Positions 36,855 through 45,164 of a stretch of 64,000 bases of DNA are shown here, piece after piece. Source of the DNA: PFJX01 sp964393825 (lineage in GTDB: Bacteria > Pseudomonadota > Gammaproteobacteria > Burkholderiales > Thiobacillaceae); contig CAYMUY010000013.1 of assembly GCA_964393825.1 (NCBI GenBank), positions 1 to 64,000 of the forward strand, read 5' to 3'. The notes below the pieces were generated by a model. That model saw only the letters and a program-made list of their open reading frames with translations. It made no database searches and had not been told where the DNA came from. The position numbers were made by a program, and so were the translations under genes. Within the stretch, counting starts at the first letter, position 1. The number at the start of each line of letters is the position of its first letter.

Positions 36855-38276
36855 ATGGCAGTGAAGACCTACAACGCTGGTGTGAAGGAATACCGCCAGA
36901 CCTACTGGACCCCGGATTACACCCCTCTGGATACCGATATTCTCGCCTGCTTCAAGATCACCCCGCAGCCGGGCGTGCCGCGTGAAGAAGTCGCCGCGGC
37001 TGTCGCCGCCGAGTCGTCCACCGGCACCTGGACCACGGTGTGGACCGACCTGCTGACCGACCTGGATTACTACAAGGGCCGCGCCTATCGCATCGAGGAT
37101 GTGCCCGGCGACGACACCTGCTTCTACGCTTTCGTGGCTTACCCGATCGACCTGTTCGAGGAAGGTTCCGTCGTCAACGTGCTGACCTCGCTGGTCGGCA
37201 ACGTGTTCGGTTTCAAGGCCCTGCGCGCCCTGCGTCTGGAAGACGTCCGCTTCCCGATCGCCTACGTCAAGACCTGTGGCGGTCCGCCCGCCGGCATCCA
37301 GGTCGAGCGTGACCGCATGAACAAGTATGGCCGTCCGATGCTGGGCTGCACCATCAAGCCGAAGCTGGGCCTGTCCGCCAAGAACTATGGCCGCGCCGTT
37401 TACGAGTGCCTGCGCGGTGGTCTCGACTTCACCAAGGACGACGAGAACGTCAACAGCCAGCCTTTCATGCGTTGGCGTGATCGTTTCTCCTTCGTGCACG
37501 AAGCGACGATGAAAGCCGAACGCGAGACCGGCGAGCGCAAGGGCCACTACCTGAACGTCACCGCGCCGACCCCGGAAGAGATGTACAAGCGCGCCGAGTT
37601 CGCCAAGGAAATCGGCGCCCCCATCATCATGCACGACTACCTGACCGGTGGTTTGACCGCCAACACGGGTCTGGCCAACTGGTGTCGCGACAACGGCATG
37701 CTGCTGCACATCCACCGCGCCATGCACGCCGTGCTCGACCGCAACCCGCACCACGGCATCCACTTCCGCGTCCTGACCAAGGTACTGCGTCTGTCGGGTG
37801 GCGACCACCTGCACTCCGGTACCGTCGTCGGCAAGCTGGAAGGTGACCGCGAAGCAACCCTGGGCTGGATCGACACCATGCGTGACGAGTTCATCAAGGA
37901 AGACCGTTCGCGCGGCCTGTTCTTCGATCAGGATTGGGGTTCCATGCCTGGCGTGATCCCCGTCGCGTCCGGTGGCATCCATGTCTGGCACATGCCCGCG
38001 CTGGTCAGCATCTTCGGTGACGACTCCGTATTGCAGTTTGGAGGCGGCACGCTGGGCCACCCCTGGGGCAACGCCGCCGGCGCCGCCGCCAACCGCGTCG
38101 CGCTGGAAGCCTGCGTGGAAGCGCGCAACCAGGGTCGCGCACTCGAGAAGGAAGGCAAGGACATCCTGACCACCGCCGCCGCCCACAGCCCCGAACTGAA
38201 GATCGCCATGGAAACCTGGAAAGAGATCAAGTTCGAGTTCGACACCGTGGACAAGCTGGACGTCGCCCACAAGTGA
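36855..38276 (+). CDS. cbbL: Form IA RuBisCO large subunit
   Basis: 473 aa, the usual form I length. Signatures: TIKPKLGLSAKNYGRA, GGLDFTKDDENVNSQPFMRW (carbamylated Lys), IHRAMHAVLD, LHSGTVVGKLEGDR (loop 6) and PVASGGIHVWHMP. It works as L8S8 with cbbS. The adjoining cbbQO and the absence of carboxysome genes indicate the soluble form IAq type rather than the carboxysomal IAc. A family A repeat separates it from cbbS. Confidence 0.97.
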   Translation: MAVKTYNAGVKEYRQTYWTPDYTPLDTDILACFKITPQPGVPREEVAAAVAAESSTGTWTTVWTDLLTDLDYYKGRAYRIEDVPGDDTCFYAFVAYPIDLFEEGSVVNVLTSLVGNVFGFKALRALRLEDVRFPIAYVKTCGGPPAGIQVERDRMNKYGRPMLGCTIKPKLGLSAKNYGRAVYECLRGGLDFTKDDENVNSQPFMRWRDRFSFVHEATMKAERETGERKGHYLNVTAPTPEEMYKRAEFAKEIGAPIIMHDYLTGGLTANTGLANWCRDNGMLLHIHRAMHAVLDRNPHHGIHFRVLTKVLRLSGGDHLHSGTVVGKLEGDREATLGWIDTMRDEFIKEDRSRGLFFDQDWGSMPGVIPVASGGIHVWHMPALVSIFGDDSVLQFGGGTLGHPWGNAAGAAANRVALEACVEARNQGRALEKEGKDILTTAAAHSPELKIAMETWKEIKFEFDTVDKLDVAHK

Positions 38277-38282
38277 TCAAGC

Positions 38283-38388
38283 TTTTCTCCCTCTCCCCCT
38301 GGGAGAGGGTCGGGGTGAGGGAACAGCGTCGGCTTGACCGACCCGAGATCCCTCTCCCCCGGCCCCTCCCCCGAGGGGGGAGGGGAGT
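38283..38388. repeat. CTC-rich palindromic repeat, family A copy 4, between cbbL and cbbS
   Basis: TTTTCTCCCTCTCCCCCTGG ... GGAGGGGAG with two strong hairpins. It begins 6 bases after the cbbL stop codon, an unusual insertion between the two subunits of one enzyme. Confidence 0.88.
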
Positions 38389-38413
38389 CAACCCAATTTG
38401 AAAGGAAATGAAA

Positions 38414-38770
38414 ATGTCTGAAGTGATGGATTACAACTCTCGCCTCTCCGACCCCGCCAGCCGCAAGTTCGAGACCTTCTCCTACCTGCCCCCGATGGAT
38501 GAGGCCAACATCAGGAAGCAGGTCGAGTACTTGATCAAGAAGGGCTGGAACCCGGCGATCGAGCATATCGAACCCGAGTACCTGATGGACTCCTACTGGT
38601 ACATGTGGAAGCTGCCGATGTTCGGCGAAACCGATGTCGATGTCGTACTGGGCGAAGCCGCGGCCTGCCACAAGGCCAACCCCAACAACCACGTCCGACT
38701 GATTGGCTACAACAACTTCAATCAGTCGCAAGGCGCCGCCATGGTCATCTTCCGCGGCAAGACGGTTTAA
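38414..38770 (+). CDS. cbbS: Form I RuBisCO small subunit
   Basis: 118 aa. The small-subunit fold is recognisable from FETFSYLPPMDEANIRKQVEYL, GWNPAIEHIEP, YWYMWKLPMFG and HVRLIGYNNFNQSQG. ATG 38414 is preferred over an ATG 6 bases earlier because AAAGGA at 38401-38406 is then correctly spaced. It caps the L8 core and is followed by alternative hairpins before cbbQ. Confidence 0.96.
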   Translation: MSEVMDYNSRLSDPASRKFETFSYLPPMDEANIRKQVEYLIKKGWNPAIEHIEPEYLMDSYWYMWKLPMFGETDVDVVLGEAAACHKANPNNHVRLIGYNNFNQSQGAAMVIFRGKTV

Positions 38771-38831
38771 GTCGCGCGGCGGTTAGTGGTATTAGCCCCC
38801 GCCGCGCGACCAGCGTGGTGGGGGCTTTTTC
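38771..38831 (+). terminator. Alternative hairpins, terminator or attenuator, after cbbS
   Basis: A 12-bp inverted repeat GTCGCGCGGCGG / CCGCCGCGCGAC (38771-38782, 38799-38810) overlaps by two bases the left arm of a terminator, AGCCCCC / GGGGGCT followed by TTTTT (38794-38831). The two stems compete, so termination before cbbQ could be conditional. Confidence 0.7.
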
Positions 38832-38976
38832 TTGACCTGTCTGGGTTTGCCGACGAATGACGCGATCGAGATTTCGCGCGTTATTCGTGGACTTGCAAAG
38901 CCGTTAGCGCTTTAGCGCTTAGGGATTTGGCATCCCCCTCGCGGGGAAAATCCGTCTTTTCATCAAGGAGCCCCTC

Positions 38977-39780
38977 ATGAGCAACATCGTCGATCAATAT
39001 CGCATCACCCAGGAACCCTACTATCGCGCCGTCGCGGACGAAGTGGAGTTGTACGAAGCCGCCTACTCCGTGCGCATGCCGATGATGCTCAAGGGCCCCA
39101 CCGGCTGCGGCAAGACCCGTTTCGTCGAATACATGGCCTGGAAACTGAACAAGCCGCTGATCACCGTCGCCTGCAACGAGGACATGACCGCCTCCGACCT
39201 GGTCGGCCGCTTCCTGCTCTCCGCCCAGGGCACCGAATGGCAGGACGGGCCGCTCGCCATCGGCGCCCGCCACGGCGCCATCGTCTATCTCGACGAAGTG
39301 GTCGAGGCGCGCCAGGACACCACCGTGGTGATCCACCCGCTGACCGACAACCGTCGCGTCCTGCCGCTGGAAAAGAAGGGCGAACTGGTCAACGCCCACC
39401 CCGATTTTCAGATTGTGATTTCCTACAACCCCGGCTATCAGTCGCTGATGAAGGATTTGAAGCAATCCACCAAGCAGCGTTTCGGCGGCCTCGACTTCAC
39501 CTATCCCGAGCACGACATTGAAACCGAGATCGTCATGCATGAATCCGGTGTCGCCGGGGATGTCGCCGGCAAGCTGGTGTCGATCGCCGAACGCTCGCGC
39601 AACCTCAAGGGCCACGGCCTCGACGAAGGCTTGTCCACCCGCATGCTGATCTACGCCGGCAGCCTGATCGCCAAGGGCGTGAAACCGGAAGCCGCCTGTC
39701 GTGTCGCCCTGGTGCGCCCGATTACCGACGATCCGGACATGCGTGATGCGCTGGACGCGGCGGTGACCACGTTCTTCTGA
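38977..39780 (+). CDS. cbbQ: RuBisCO activase AAA+ subunit CbbQ (form I set)
   Basis: 267 aa MoxR-type ATPase with Walker A KGPTGCGKTRFVEYM and Walker B VYLDEVVEARQDTT. It is nearly superimposable on the cbbQ at 32326 but diverges in the N-terminal 30 residues and helical subdomain, as expected for isoform-matched activases. AAGGAG at 38965-38970 precedes ATG 38977. Together with the next gene it reactivates the form I enzyme. Confidence 0.95.
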   Translation: MSNIVDQYRITQEPYYRAVADEVELYEAAYSVRMPMMLKGPTGCGKTRFVEYMAWKLNKPLITVACNEDMTASDLVGRFLLSAQGTEWQDGPLAIGARHGAIVYLDEVVEARQDTTVVIHPLTDNRRVLPLEKKGELVNAHPDFQIVISYNPGYQSLMKDLKQSTKQRFGGLDFTYPEHDIETEIVMHESGVAGDVAGKLVSIAERSRNLKGHGLDEGLSTRMLIYAGSLIAKGVKPEAACRVALVRPITDDPDMRDALDAAVTTFF

Positions 39781-39788
39781 AAGTAGCC

Positions 39789-39839
39789 GTAGGGTGCGCC
39801 ATGCGCACCACTCTGAATGGTGCGCATGGCGCACCCTAC
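39789..39839. repeat. Perfect 22-bp inverted repeat, family C
   Basis: Arms 39789-39810 and 39818-39839 (begin gtagggtgcgcc, end ggcgcaccctac) are exact complements with loop ctctgaa. It fills most of the cbbQ-cbbO gap. It has no T-run, so it is more likely an mRNA hairpin or REP-like element than a terminator. Confidence 0.9.
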
Positions 39840-39856
39840 CTCTGAGGACTCGAACC

Positions 39857-42184
39857 ATGTCGATCAATCTCGCTGACTACGCCGAACTGCTGGAAGACCT
39901 GTCGCCGCACAGCCAGGCGGCATTGCAGGCCAACTGGCACGAGGCCACCAAGGTGTTCTCGCCGCGCGGCCTGGACAATTACCTGAAGGGCGCGTCCGCG
40001 ATTCGCGGCCTGGGCAAGGGCGATTCGCTGGTCGAGGCCTGGATCGTGGAAACGCCGCAGGTGGCCAAGGAGGTCGGCGAGGACGTGGTCGGCGATCTCG
40101 CCGCCGCTTCGCTGTCGCTGGCCTCCCGGACCTCCGGCGCGGTGATCGAGCTGTTGCTGAACACGGCGCCCACCGCCGCCAACCGACTCGGCGACGCGCA
40201 TTTGTTTCAGAACTACCTCCAGTTCATCAACACCCTGATCGCGCAGGCGCCACGCGGCGTGCGGCCGATGCTGAACAAGCTGGAAGTCCTGTTCCAGCAA
40301 CTCACCCTTGGCGGCCTGCGCCGCTGGGCACTGTGGGGCGCCCACGCCCACCGCACCAACTACGAAGAGCAGATCAAGTACTTCAGTCTCGAATCGAAAG
40401 AGTCGCTGGCGATGCTGCAGAAGGAGCGCAAGGGCACGTTGCTGGTGGACGTACAGCGGCGCATCAACATGTATTTGCGCGCGCTGTGGGCGCGCGACTT
40501 CTTCATGCGCCCGACGGCGGGCGACTTCGAGACCCGTGAAGGCTACCGCCCCTACATCGAGGACTACCTGCTGCACCTGCCGGACGCGTTCGACGATTTC
40601 GAGGGAGTCTCCGGCCTGGAACTCTACCGCGCCACCGCCGCGCATTGCGCCGCCCATGTGGTCGAGACCAAGGCGCCCATCTCCGCCGAAGCGCTCAACC
40701 CGATGCAGATGGCGGTGATTTCCGCGATCGAGGATGCGCGAGTGGAAACGCTCTCCATCCGCCGTTTCCCCGGCCTGAAACAGCTCTGGAGCAAGTTGCA
40801 CACGGCCACCCCCGAGATGAGCAAAAGCATGGGCGATTACCTCAATCGCCTGGCACGCGCGCTGCTCGACGACGGTTATCAGGACAACGACCCATGGATT
40901 GTTGAAGGCCGCGCGCTGTTCGCGCTGGCCCAGGACAAGCTGGACAACAACCACACCTCCTGGGAAATCGGCGTCACCCTCGCGCACAGCTTCAGCCAAA
41001 GACGGATTCCGTTCAATCCGCGCACCGATCTGCTCACCGCCCCCTATCGCGACGACAACCGCTATTTCTGGGAATTCGAGGAATTCGATTTCAACAAGGC
41101 GGCCAACGCCGGCTACGACTCCGTCAAGCAGGTGCGCAAGTACGTCAATGTGATGGAAATGGCCAATGAAGTGGAGGTCGAAGGCGCGGGCGACGACGCC
41201 GAAGAAATATGGGTGCTGCCGACTGAACTGTTTCCCTATGAGGACATGGGCATCAGCTGGAACGACATGGAAGGCAAGGAGCCGCTATCCGACCCCTTCC
41301 ATTATTCCGAATGGGACTACCAGATTCAGCTTGAGCGTCCGGCCTGGGCCACGGTGCAGGAGAAGCGCGCCAAGATGGGCGACCTGGCGGTCATCGACGC
41401 CATCACCGCCCAGTACAAGCGCGAGATCCATCGCATGAAATTCCTGCTCGACGCCATGCAGCCGCAGGGCGTGCAGCGCATCCGCAGGCTGGAGGACGGC
41501 GACGAGATCGACATCAACGCGGCGATCGCCAGCTTCACCGACATCCGCATGGGCAACCAACCCGACCCGCGCATCATGATGCGTAGCGTGCGCAAGACCC
41601 GGGACTTCTCGATCCTGGTGCTGCTCGACCTGTCGGAATCGACCAACGAAAAAGTCCAGGATCAGGAGTATTCGGTGCGTGAACTCACCCAGCAAGCCTG
41701 CGTGTTGCTGGCCGACGCTATCAACAAGGTCGGCGATCCGTTCGCGATTCATGGATTCTGTTCGGACGGCCGCCACGACGTCGAGTACTACCGCTTCAAG
41801 GACTTCGACCAGCACTGGGACGAGACGCCGAAAGCCAAGCTCGCCGGCATGACCGGGCAACTCTCCACCCGTATGGGCGCGGCGGTCCGCCACGCCGGCC
41901 ACCACCTGCAACTGCAACGCTCGGCGAAGAAGCTGCTCATCGTCATCACCGATGGCGAACCGGCCGACGTCGACGTGCGCGATCCCCAGTATCTGCGCTA
42001 CGACACCAAGAAGGCGGTGGAAGAAGTCGCCAAGCTGGGCGTCACCACTTATTGCATGAGCCTGGACCCGCGCGCGGATAATTACGTCTCGCGCATCTTC
42101 GGCCAGAAGAACTACATGGTCGTCGATCATGTACAGCGGCTACCGGAGAAGCTCCCGCTTCTCTATGCCGGCTTAACCAGATAG
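39857..42184 (+). CDS. cbbO: RuBisCO activase VWA subunit CbbO (form I set)
   Basis: 775 aa from ATG 39857 (TGAGGA upstream); a longer frame starts in the inverted repeat and is rejected. The N-terminal helical region (NYLKGASAIRGLGKGDSLVEAWI) is followed by a C-terminal VWA domain with LLDLSEST and VITDGEPADVD (MIDAS). It shows no repeat-encoded insert, so it serves as the reference for the paralogue at 33269. It is followed 8 bases later by a small gene in the same operon. Confidence 0.94.
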   Translation: MSINLADYAELLEDLSPHSQAALQANWHEATKVFSPRGLDNYLKGASAIRGLGKGDSLVEAWIVETPQVAKEVGEDVVGDLAAASLSLASRTSGAVIELLLNTAPTAANRLGDAHLFQNYLQFINTLIAQAPRGVRPMLNKLEVLFQQLTLGGLRRWALWGAHAHRTNYEEQIKYFSLESKESLAMLQKERKGTLLVDVQRRINMYLRALWARDFFMRPTAGDFETREGYRPYIEDYLLHLPDAFDDFEGVSGLELYRATAAHCAAHVVETKAPISAEALNPMQMAVISAIEDARVETLSIRRFPGLKQLWSKLHTATPEMSKSMGDYLNRLARALLDDGYQDNDPWIVEGRALFALAQDKLDNNHTSWEIGVTLAHSFSQRRIPFNPRTDLLTAPYRDDNRYFWEFEEFDFNKAANAGYDSVKQVRKYVNVMEMANEVEVEGAGDDAEEIWVLPTELFPYEDMGISWNDMEGKEPLSDPFHYSEWDYQIQLERPAWATVQEKRAKMGDLAVIDAITAQYKREIHRMKFLLDAMQPQGVQRIRRLEDGDEIDINAAIASFTDIRMGNQPDPRIMMRSVRKTRDFSILVLLDLSESTNEKVQDQEYSVRELTQQACVLLADAINKVGDPFAIHGFCSDGRHDVEYYRFKDFDQHWDETPKAKLAGMTGQLSTRMGAAVRHAGHHLQLQRSAKKLLIVITDGEPADVDVRDPQYLRYDTKKAVEEVAKLGVTTYCMSLDPRADNYVSRIFGQKNYMVVDHVQRLPEKLPLLYAGLTR

Positions 42185-42192
42185 AAGGCACC

Positions 42193-42489
42193 ATGGCAAA
42201 CACCTACGTCGGCTTCAATCAAGACAAACACGGCATCACCCAACTGGGCCGCATCGTGCTCGATAGCTGGGTCTTCGGCTTCATCCCGGAAACGGAGGAC
42301 TGCGCCGGCTGGGACATTGGCCGCATGCAGAACCTGATGGAGCGCGTGCAAGTCGAGTGGGACAAGTACGCCGGCCTGCCCAGCCGCCTGCCGCCGGAAC
42401 TGCACCAGCGCCACAGCGACTTCTATGATCGCGCCATGGCGGATGCCCGCGAGAAGGGCTGGGACCCGGAACTGGGCGAGGACGAATAG
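42193..42489 (+). CDS. Unrecognised 98-aa protein at the end of the cbbLSQO operon
   Basis: Begins MANTYVGFNQDKHGITQLGR, is soluble and acidic with many Trp/Tyr, and ends PELGEDE. It starts 8 bases after the cbbO stop codon, so it is almost certainly co-transcribed with the form I RuBisCO activase genes. I do not recognise a family. A role linked to RuBisCO or autotrophic growth is suggested only by position. Real coding is supported by tight spacing and a codon pattern like its neighbours. Confidence 0.75.
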   Translation: MANTYVGFNQDKHGITQLGRIVLDSWVFGFIPETEDCAGWDIGRMQNLMERVQVEWDKYAGLPSRLPPELHQRHSDFYDRAMADAREKGWDPELGEDE

Positions 42490-42562
42490 CGGGAGCGGGG
42501 CACGCCTCGCGTTTTGCCCAAGCGGCTACTCGCGTTAACAGGTGATGCGGTTGGGGCAGTGA

Positions 42563-42590
42563 TTCCCCCCTTTACCAAAGGGGAGGCCAC
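42563..42590. repeat. CCCCCC-AAAGGGG palindrome (family E), possible terminator
   Basis: CCCCCCTTTACCAAAGGGGA resembles the palindromes at 3169-3335. It lies between the convergent ends of the cbb operon and the gene at 42612. Otherwise 42490-42611 holds nothing I recognise. Confidence 0.6.
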
Positions 42591-42611
42591 ACTTGCCGCG
42601 CTCTCCACTCC

Positions 42612-43031
42612 CTACGCCACTGGCTTGCGTGGCAACGGCAATACGTGGGCGGGGGCGGCGGGACGTCGACGTTTTGCGAGCAGCGCCAGCGCCGCATGGA
42701 AATCCGCCTGCAAGCGGCGCTGCGTGGCGGGTGCGTCCGCTGTATAGAACACCGCCTCATAGGCCACCGGCTCATCCAGCGCGGCGCGGGCTCGCGGCTG
42801 GAAGCATTGCCAGGCCACCTCCACCCAGCGTTTGTGCTGGCTATCCACGAAGATGATCTCTTCCTGGTCGATCACGGCCAGATATTGCATGGTTCGAATC
42901 GGCACGAACACGCAACCGCTCGCGCTGGCGGCGAGGAGGATGCGCGTCAGGTTGTAGGTGGAGGCGGGCAGCGCCGACACCAGCCGTTGCAGCGGCTGCT
43001 CGCGCTCGAAAGATTCCGTATCGTGGTCCAT
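42612..43031 (-). CDS. Unrecognised 139-aa cytoplasmic protein
   Basis: Starts MDHDTESFEREQPLQRLVSALP and contains FVPIRTMQYLAVIDQEEIIFVDS, which looks like a small beta-rich domain, and a basic Pro/Arg-rich tail (RRRPAAPAHVLPLPRKP). No signal peptide or membrane helix is seen. It is divergent from the secreted protein gene at 43179. I have no functional assignment. Confidence 0.6.
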   Translation of the reverse strand: MDHDTESFEREQPLQRLVSALPASTYNLTRILLAASASGCVFVPIRTMQYLAVIDQEEIIFVDSQHKRWVEVAWQCFQPRARAALDEPVAYEAVFYTADAPATQRRLQADFHAALALLAKRRRPAAPAHVLPLPRKPVA

Positions 43032-43178
43032 AAGGAGCCTGCCGGAGGGAGACGCGGCCAGTATAGCGAGCCCGTCGCCACACGCGGAACAGCCTCTCAC
43101 GCGGCTTTTCGGTCCACCACTTGCACAGCGCCAGCGAAGCGCATATTTATCAGGAACACCGCCGCGAGATTTCACCCC

Positions 43179-44363
43179 ATGCCCTCCTTCACCACCCATT
43201 TCGCGTTTCTGGCCCTGCCGTTCTGTTTGGCGGCAAGCACCTGGGCAGCTTGCCCGGAAGTGCCGGAAGGATTTTCCGTGCCACCAGAGCAGCGCGGCCA
43301 GGTCGATCTGCAATGGGAACTGGCGCGACCCCGGCAGGCGGGTGGCAAGATCGTCCTGATCTGTGGGCCGGGTAAATCGGCGGACGCACAACCGCTAGCT
43401 GGGCGTCTTTCGCCGCCAGCGCCGAATGTTGAGGAAGAAAGCGCGCGTCGCGCCGAACATTTCGCGTTGGCGCGGCGCATCAACTTCGCGCGCAAGGGCG
43501 AGGTCAACACCCGCACCCTGGCGCTGCTGCCAGAGCAGATCGAATTACTCGAACGTTTCGCCATGAACGACGCCGGCGCGGTCTGGCTGCGCGAAGTGGC
43601 GGATGACACTTTGCGCCTGTTCAACAAGGGTTATCTGGAATACGACCACGCCCTGTGGCGGCGCGCCCTCAAGAGCGGCCGCATGCCGAGGCTGTCGCAG
43701 TTGCTGACAGGCCGTCTGAGCGAAGCCGGCCAATTCGCCGAGGATGCCGAGGTGTTCAAGTTCGGCGCCTATGCCGGGCCCGGGGCGTTGGCGCAGCCGG
43801 GCGGCATCGGCCTGGGCGATGCCGGCCTGCGTTGCCACTTCCCCAGCAGCGACGAACTGGTGGACCCGCACGCCATCCTGTCGCACGAATTCGGCCATAC
43901 CCGCTATGGCGACCCGGACAGTTCCAGCTCGTTACTGGGCGAAGCGCGTACCGTGGAGTTTTACGAAAACCCGGTACGGGTACGTAACGGCTATGAACCG
44001 CGCACCCTGTATTTCGAGCGCGGCAATCAGGGCAAGCTGGAACCGGGCAAGGGCAGCCTGCTGGATCGCCTGAAAATACTGGAACGGGAAAAAGGTATTT
44101 CGATCACGGACCAGCGCACGGTGGACCGATACCACTGCGACTGCCCCGGCCCCCTGCCGGTGATACTCAACTGCGAAGTTCGCCAGCGTCCCGGAAGCGA
44201 CAGCATCACCGACCCCGCCTTCGAGCACGACTGCAAACTGAACTGGAAGCCGGACGGCGTAAATCTCGATGCTCTGCCCGGCGTGAAGGAACTCCTGCCT
44301 GGCGGCCTGTCGGGTTCGCAGCTGATGATTCCAAAGTCCGACAGCCTGCCCAGGCTCAAGTAA
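43179..44363 (+). CDS. Secreted putative zinc metallopeptidase (HEFGH)
   Basis: 394 aa with a clear signal peptide (residues 1-23, ending STWAA). The motif LSHEFGHTRYGDPD matches a zincin HExxH site. A glutamate further on (GEARTVEFYEN) could be the third zinc ligand. Cysteines at several points (RCHFP, YHCDCPG, NCEVR, HDCKL) suggest disulfides in the periplasm. I do not recognise a named peptidase family. The substrate is unknown, and a non-catalytic role cannot be excluded. Confidence 0.7.
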   Translation: MPSFTTHFAFLALPFCLAASTWAACPEVPEGFSVPPEQRGQVDLQWELARPRQAGGKIVLICGPGKSADAQPLAGRLSPPAPNVEEESARRAEHFALARRINFARKGEVNTRTLALLPEQIELLERFAMNDAGAVWLREVADDTLRLFNKGYLEYDHALWRRALKSGRMPRLSQLLTGRLSEAGQFAEDAEVFKFGAYAGPGALAQPGGIGLGDAGLRCHFPSSDELVDPHAILSHEFGHTRYGDPDSSSSLLGEARTVEFYENPVRVRNGYEPRTLYFERGNQGKLEPGKGSLLDRLKILEREKGISITDQRTVDRYHCDCPGPLPVILNCEVRQRPGSDSITDPAFEHDCKLNWKPDGVNLDALPGVKELLPGGLSGSQLMIPKSDSLPRLK

Positions 44364-44366
44364 GCG

Positions 44367-44768
44367 TCAACGCTCGATCGCCAGCAGTTCCACTTCGAAG
44401 GTCAACACACTGTTCGGCGGGATGACGCCGGGAACGCCGCGCGCCCCATATGCGGTATCCGCCGGGCAGGTGAGCCTGGCCTTGCCGCCGACTTTCAGTT
44501 TCTGAACGCCCTGGGTCCAGCACGGGATGACCCCTTGCAGCGGGAAGGCGATGGGTTCATTGCGCTTGTAGGAACTGTCGAACTCGGTGCCGTTGGCAAG
44601 CGTGCCGCGATAGTGGACCTTGACCGTGCTGCTCGCGGAAGGCGACGCGCCAGACCCTTGCTTGAGATGCGAGACGATCACGCCGGACGACAGGGTTTCA
44701 GTGTTCGCGGCCAGGGCTTGGGCATTGACGGAAAAAGCGGCAATCATAAAAAGAGTTCGAAGGCGCAT
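44367..44768 (-). CDS. Periplasmic FKBP-type peptidyl-prolyl isomerase
   Basis: 133 aa with a signal peptide (1-20) and a single FKBP domain: VKVHYRGTLANGTEFDSSY, FPLQGVIPCWTQGVQKLKVG, AYGARGVPGVIPPNSVLTFEVELL. The key aromatic and Asp residues of the active pocket are present. It is FklB/FkpA-like but without the dimerisation domain. It converges with the metallopeptidase gene, with 3 bases between the stops. Confidence 0.92.
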   Translation of the reverse strand: MRLRTLFMIAAFSVNAQALAANTETLSSGVIVSHLKQGSGASPSASSTVKVHYRGTLANGTEFDSSYKRNEPIAFPLQGVIPCWTQGVQKLKVGGKARLTCPADTAYGARGVPGVIPPNSVLTFEVELLAIER

Positions 44769-44882
44769 GACATGATTTCCAGATGAAGGGGCGGGAAGTG
44801 TAGCGAAGCGGCGGGCCGAAGTGACAAGCCGACAAGCCCATATTTACACACTATTCCTGGCTGCCAGATGACAACCAGTGGT

Positions 44883-44896
44883 AGATATTTTTATCT
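44883..44896. promoter_or_regulatory. Candidate operator for the small XRE regulator
   Basis: Palindrome AGATA-TTTT-TATCT lies 20 bases before the ATG of the HTH gene at 44916, in an AT-rich divergent region. Autoregulation would be typical of such genes; this is inference. Confidence 0.4.
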
Positions 44897-44915
44897 GTCT
44901 CGATAAAATATTGCC

Positions 44916-45164
44916 ATGGTCACCTGTAGATTTTCCACCCTGCTTGGCGAACGACGACTCAAGGTAGCGGATGTCTGTCGGGCCACCGGCATCAGTCGCG
45001 CCACGCTCGACCGCTACTACCACGACCGGGTGAAAAGCTTCGACCGGGATGTACTTACCCGGCTCTGCCAATATCTCAAGGTCAAACCCGGCGAACTGCT
45101 GGTCATGGTCGAGCAAGGTGAATTGTTCGGCGTGTCGGAATCCTCAAGCGGGAACAAACCATGA
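44916..45164 (+). CDS. Small XRE-type helix-turn-helix regulator
   Basis: 82 aa. The HTH (LKVADVCRATGISRATLDRYYHD) is followed by LTRLCQYLKVKPGELL, typical of Cro/CI-like HTH_26 proteins. It is AT-richer upstream than neighbours. The stop overlaps the next start (ATGA), making a tight two-gene unit. Small regulators of this kind are common on plasmids, phages and integrative elements. Confidence 0.85.
   Translation: MVTCRFSTLLGERRLKVADVCRATGISRATLDRYYHDRVKSFDRDVLTRLCQYLKVKPGELLVMVEQGELFGVSESSSGNKP

Noticed and set aside
36765..38270. 501-codon minus-strand frame over cbbL
   Set aside because: Same mirror effect as for cbbM.
33137..38388. Family A repeats as simple Rho-independent terminators
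   Set aside because: Hairpins lack T-runs, and copies occur within a coding region and inside operons, so a mobile palindromic repeat fits better.
36855..38770. Carboxysomal (form IAc) RuBisCO
   Set aside because: No cso genes follow; cbbQ and cbbO do, which indicates the IAq type.
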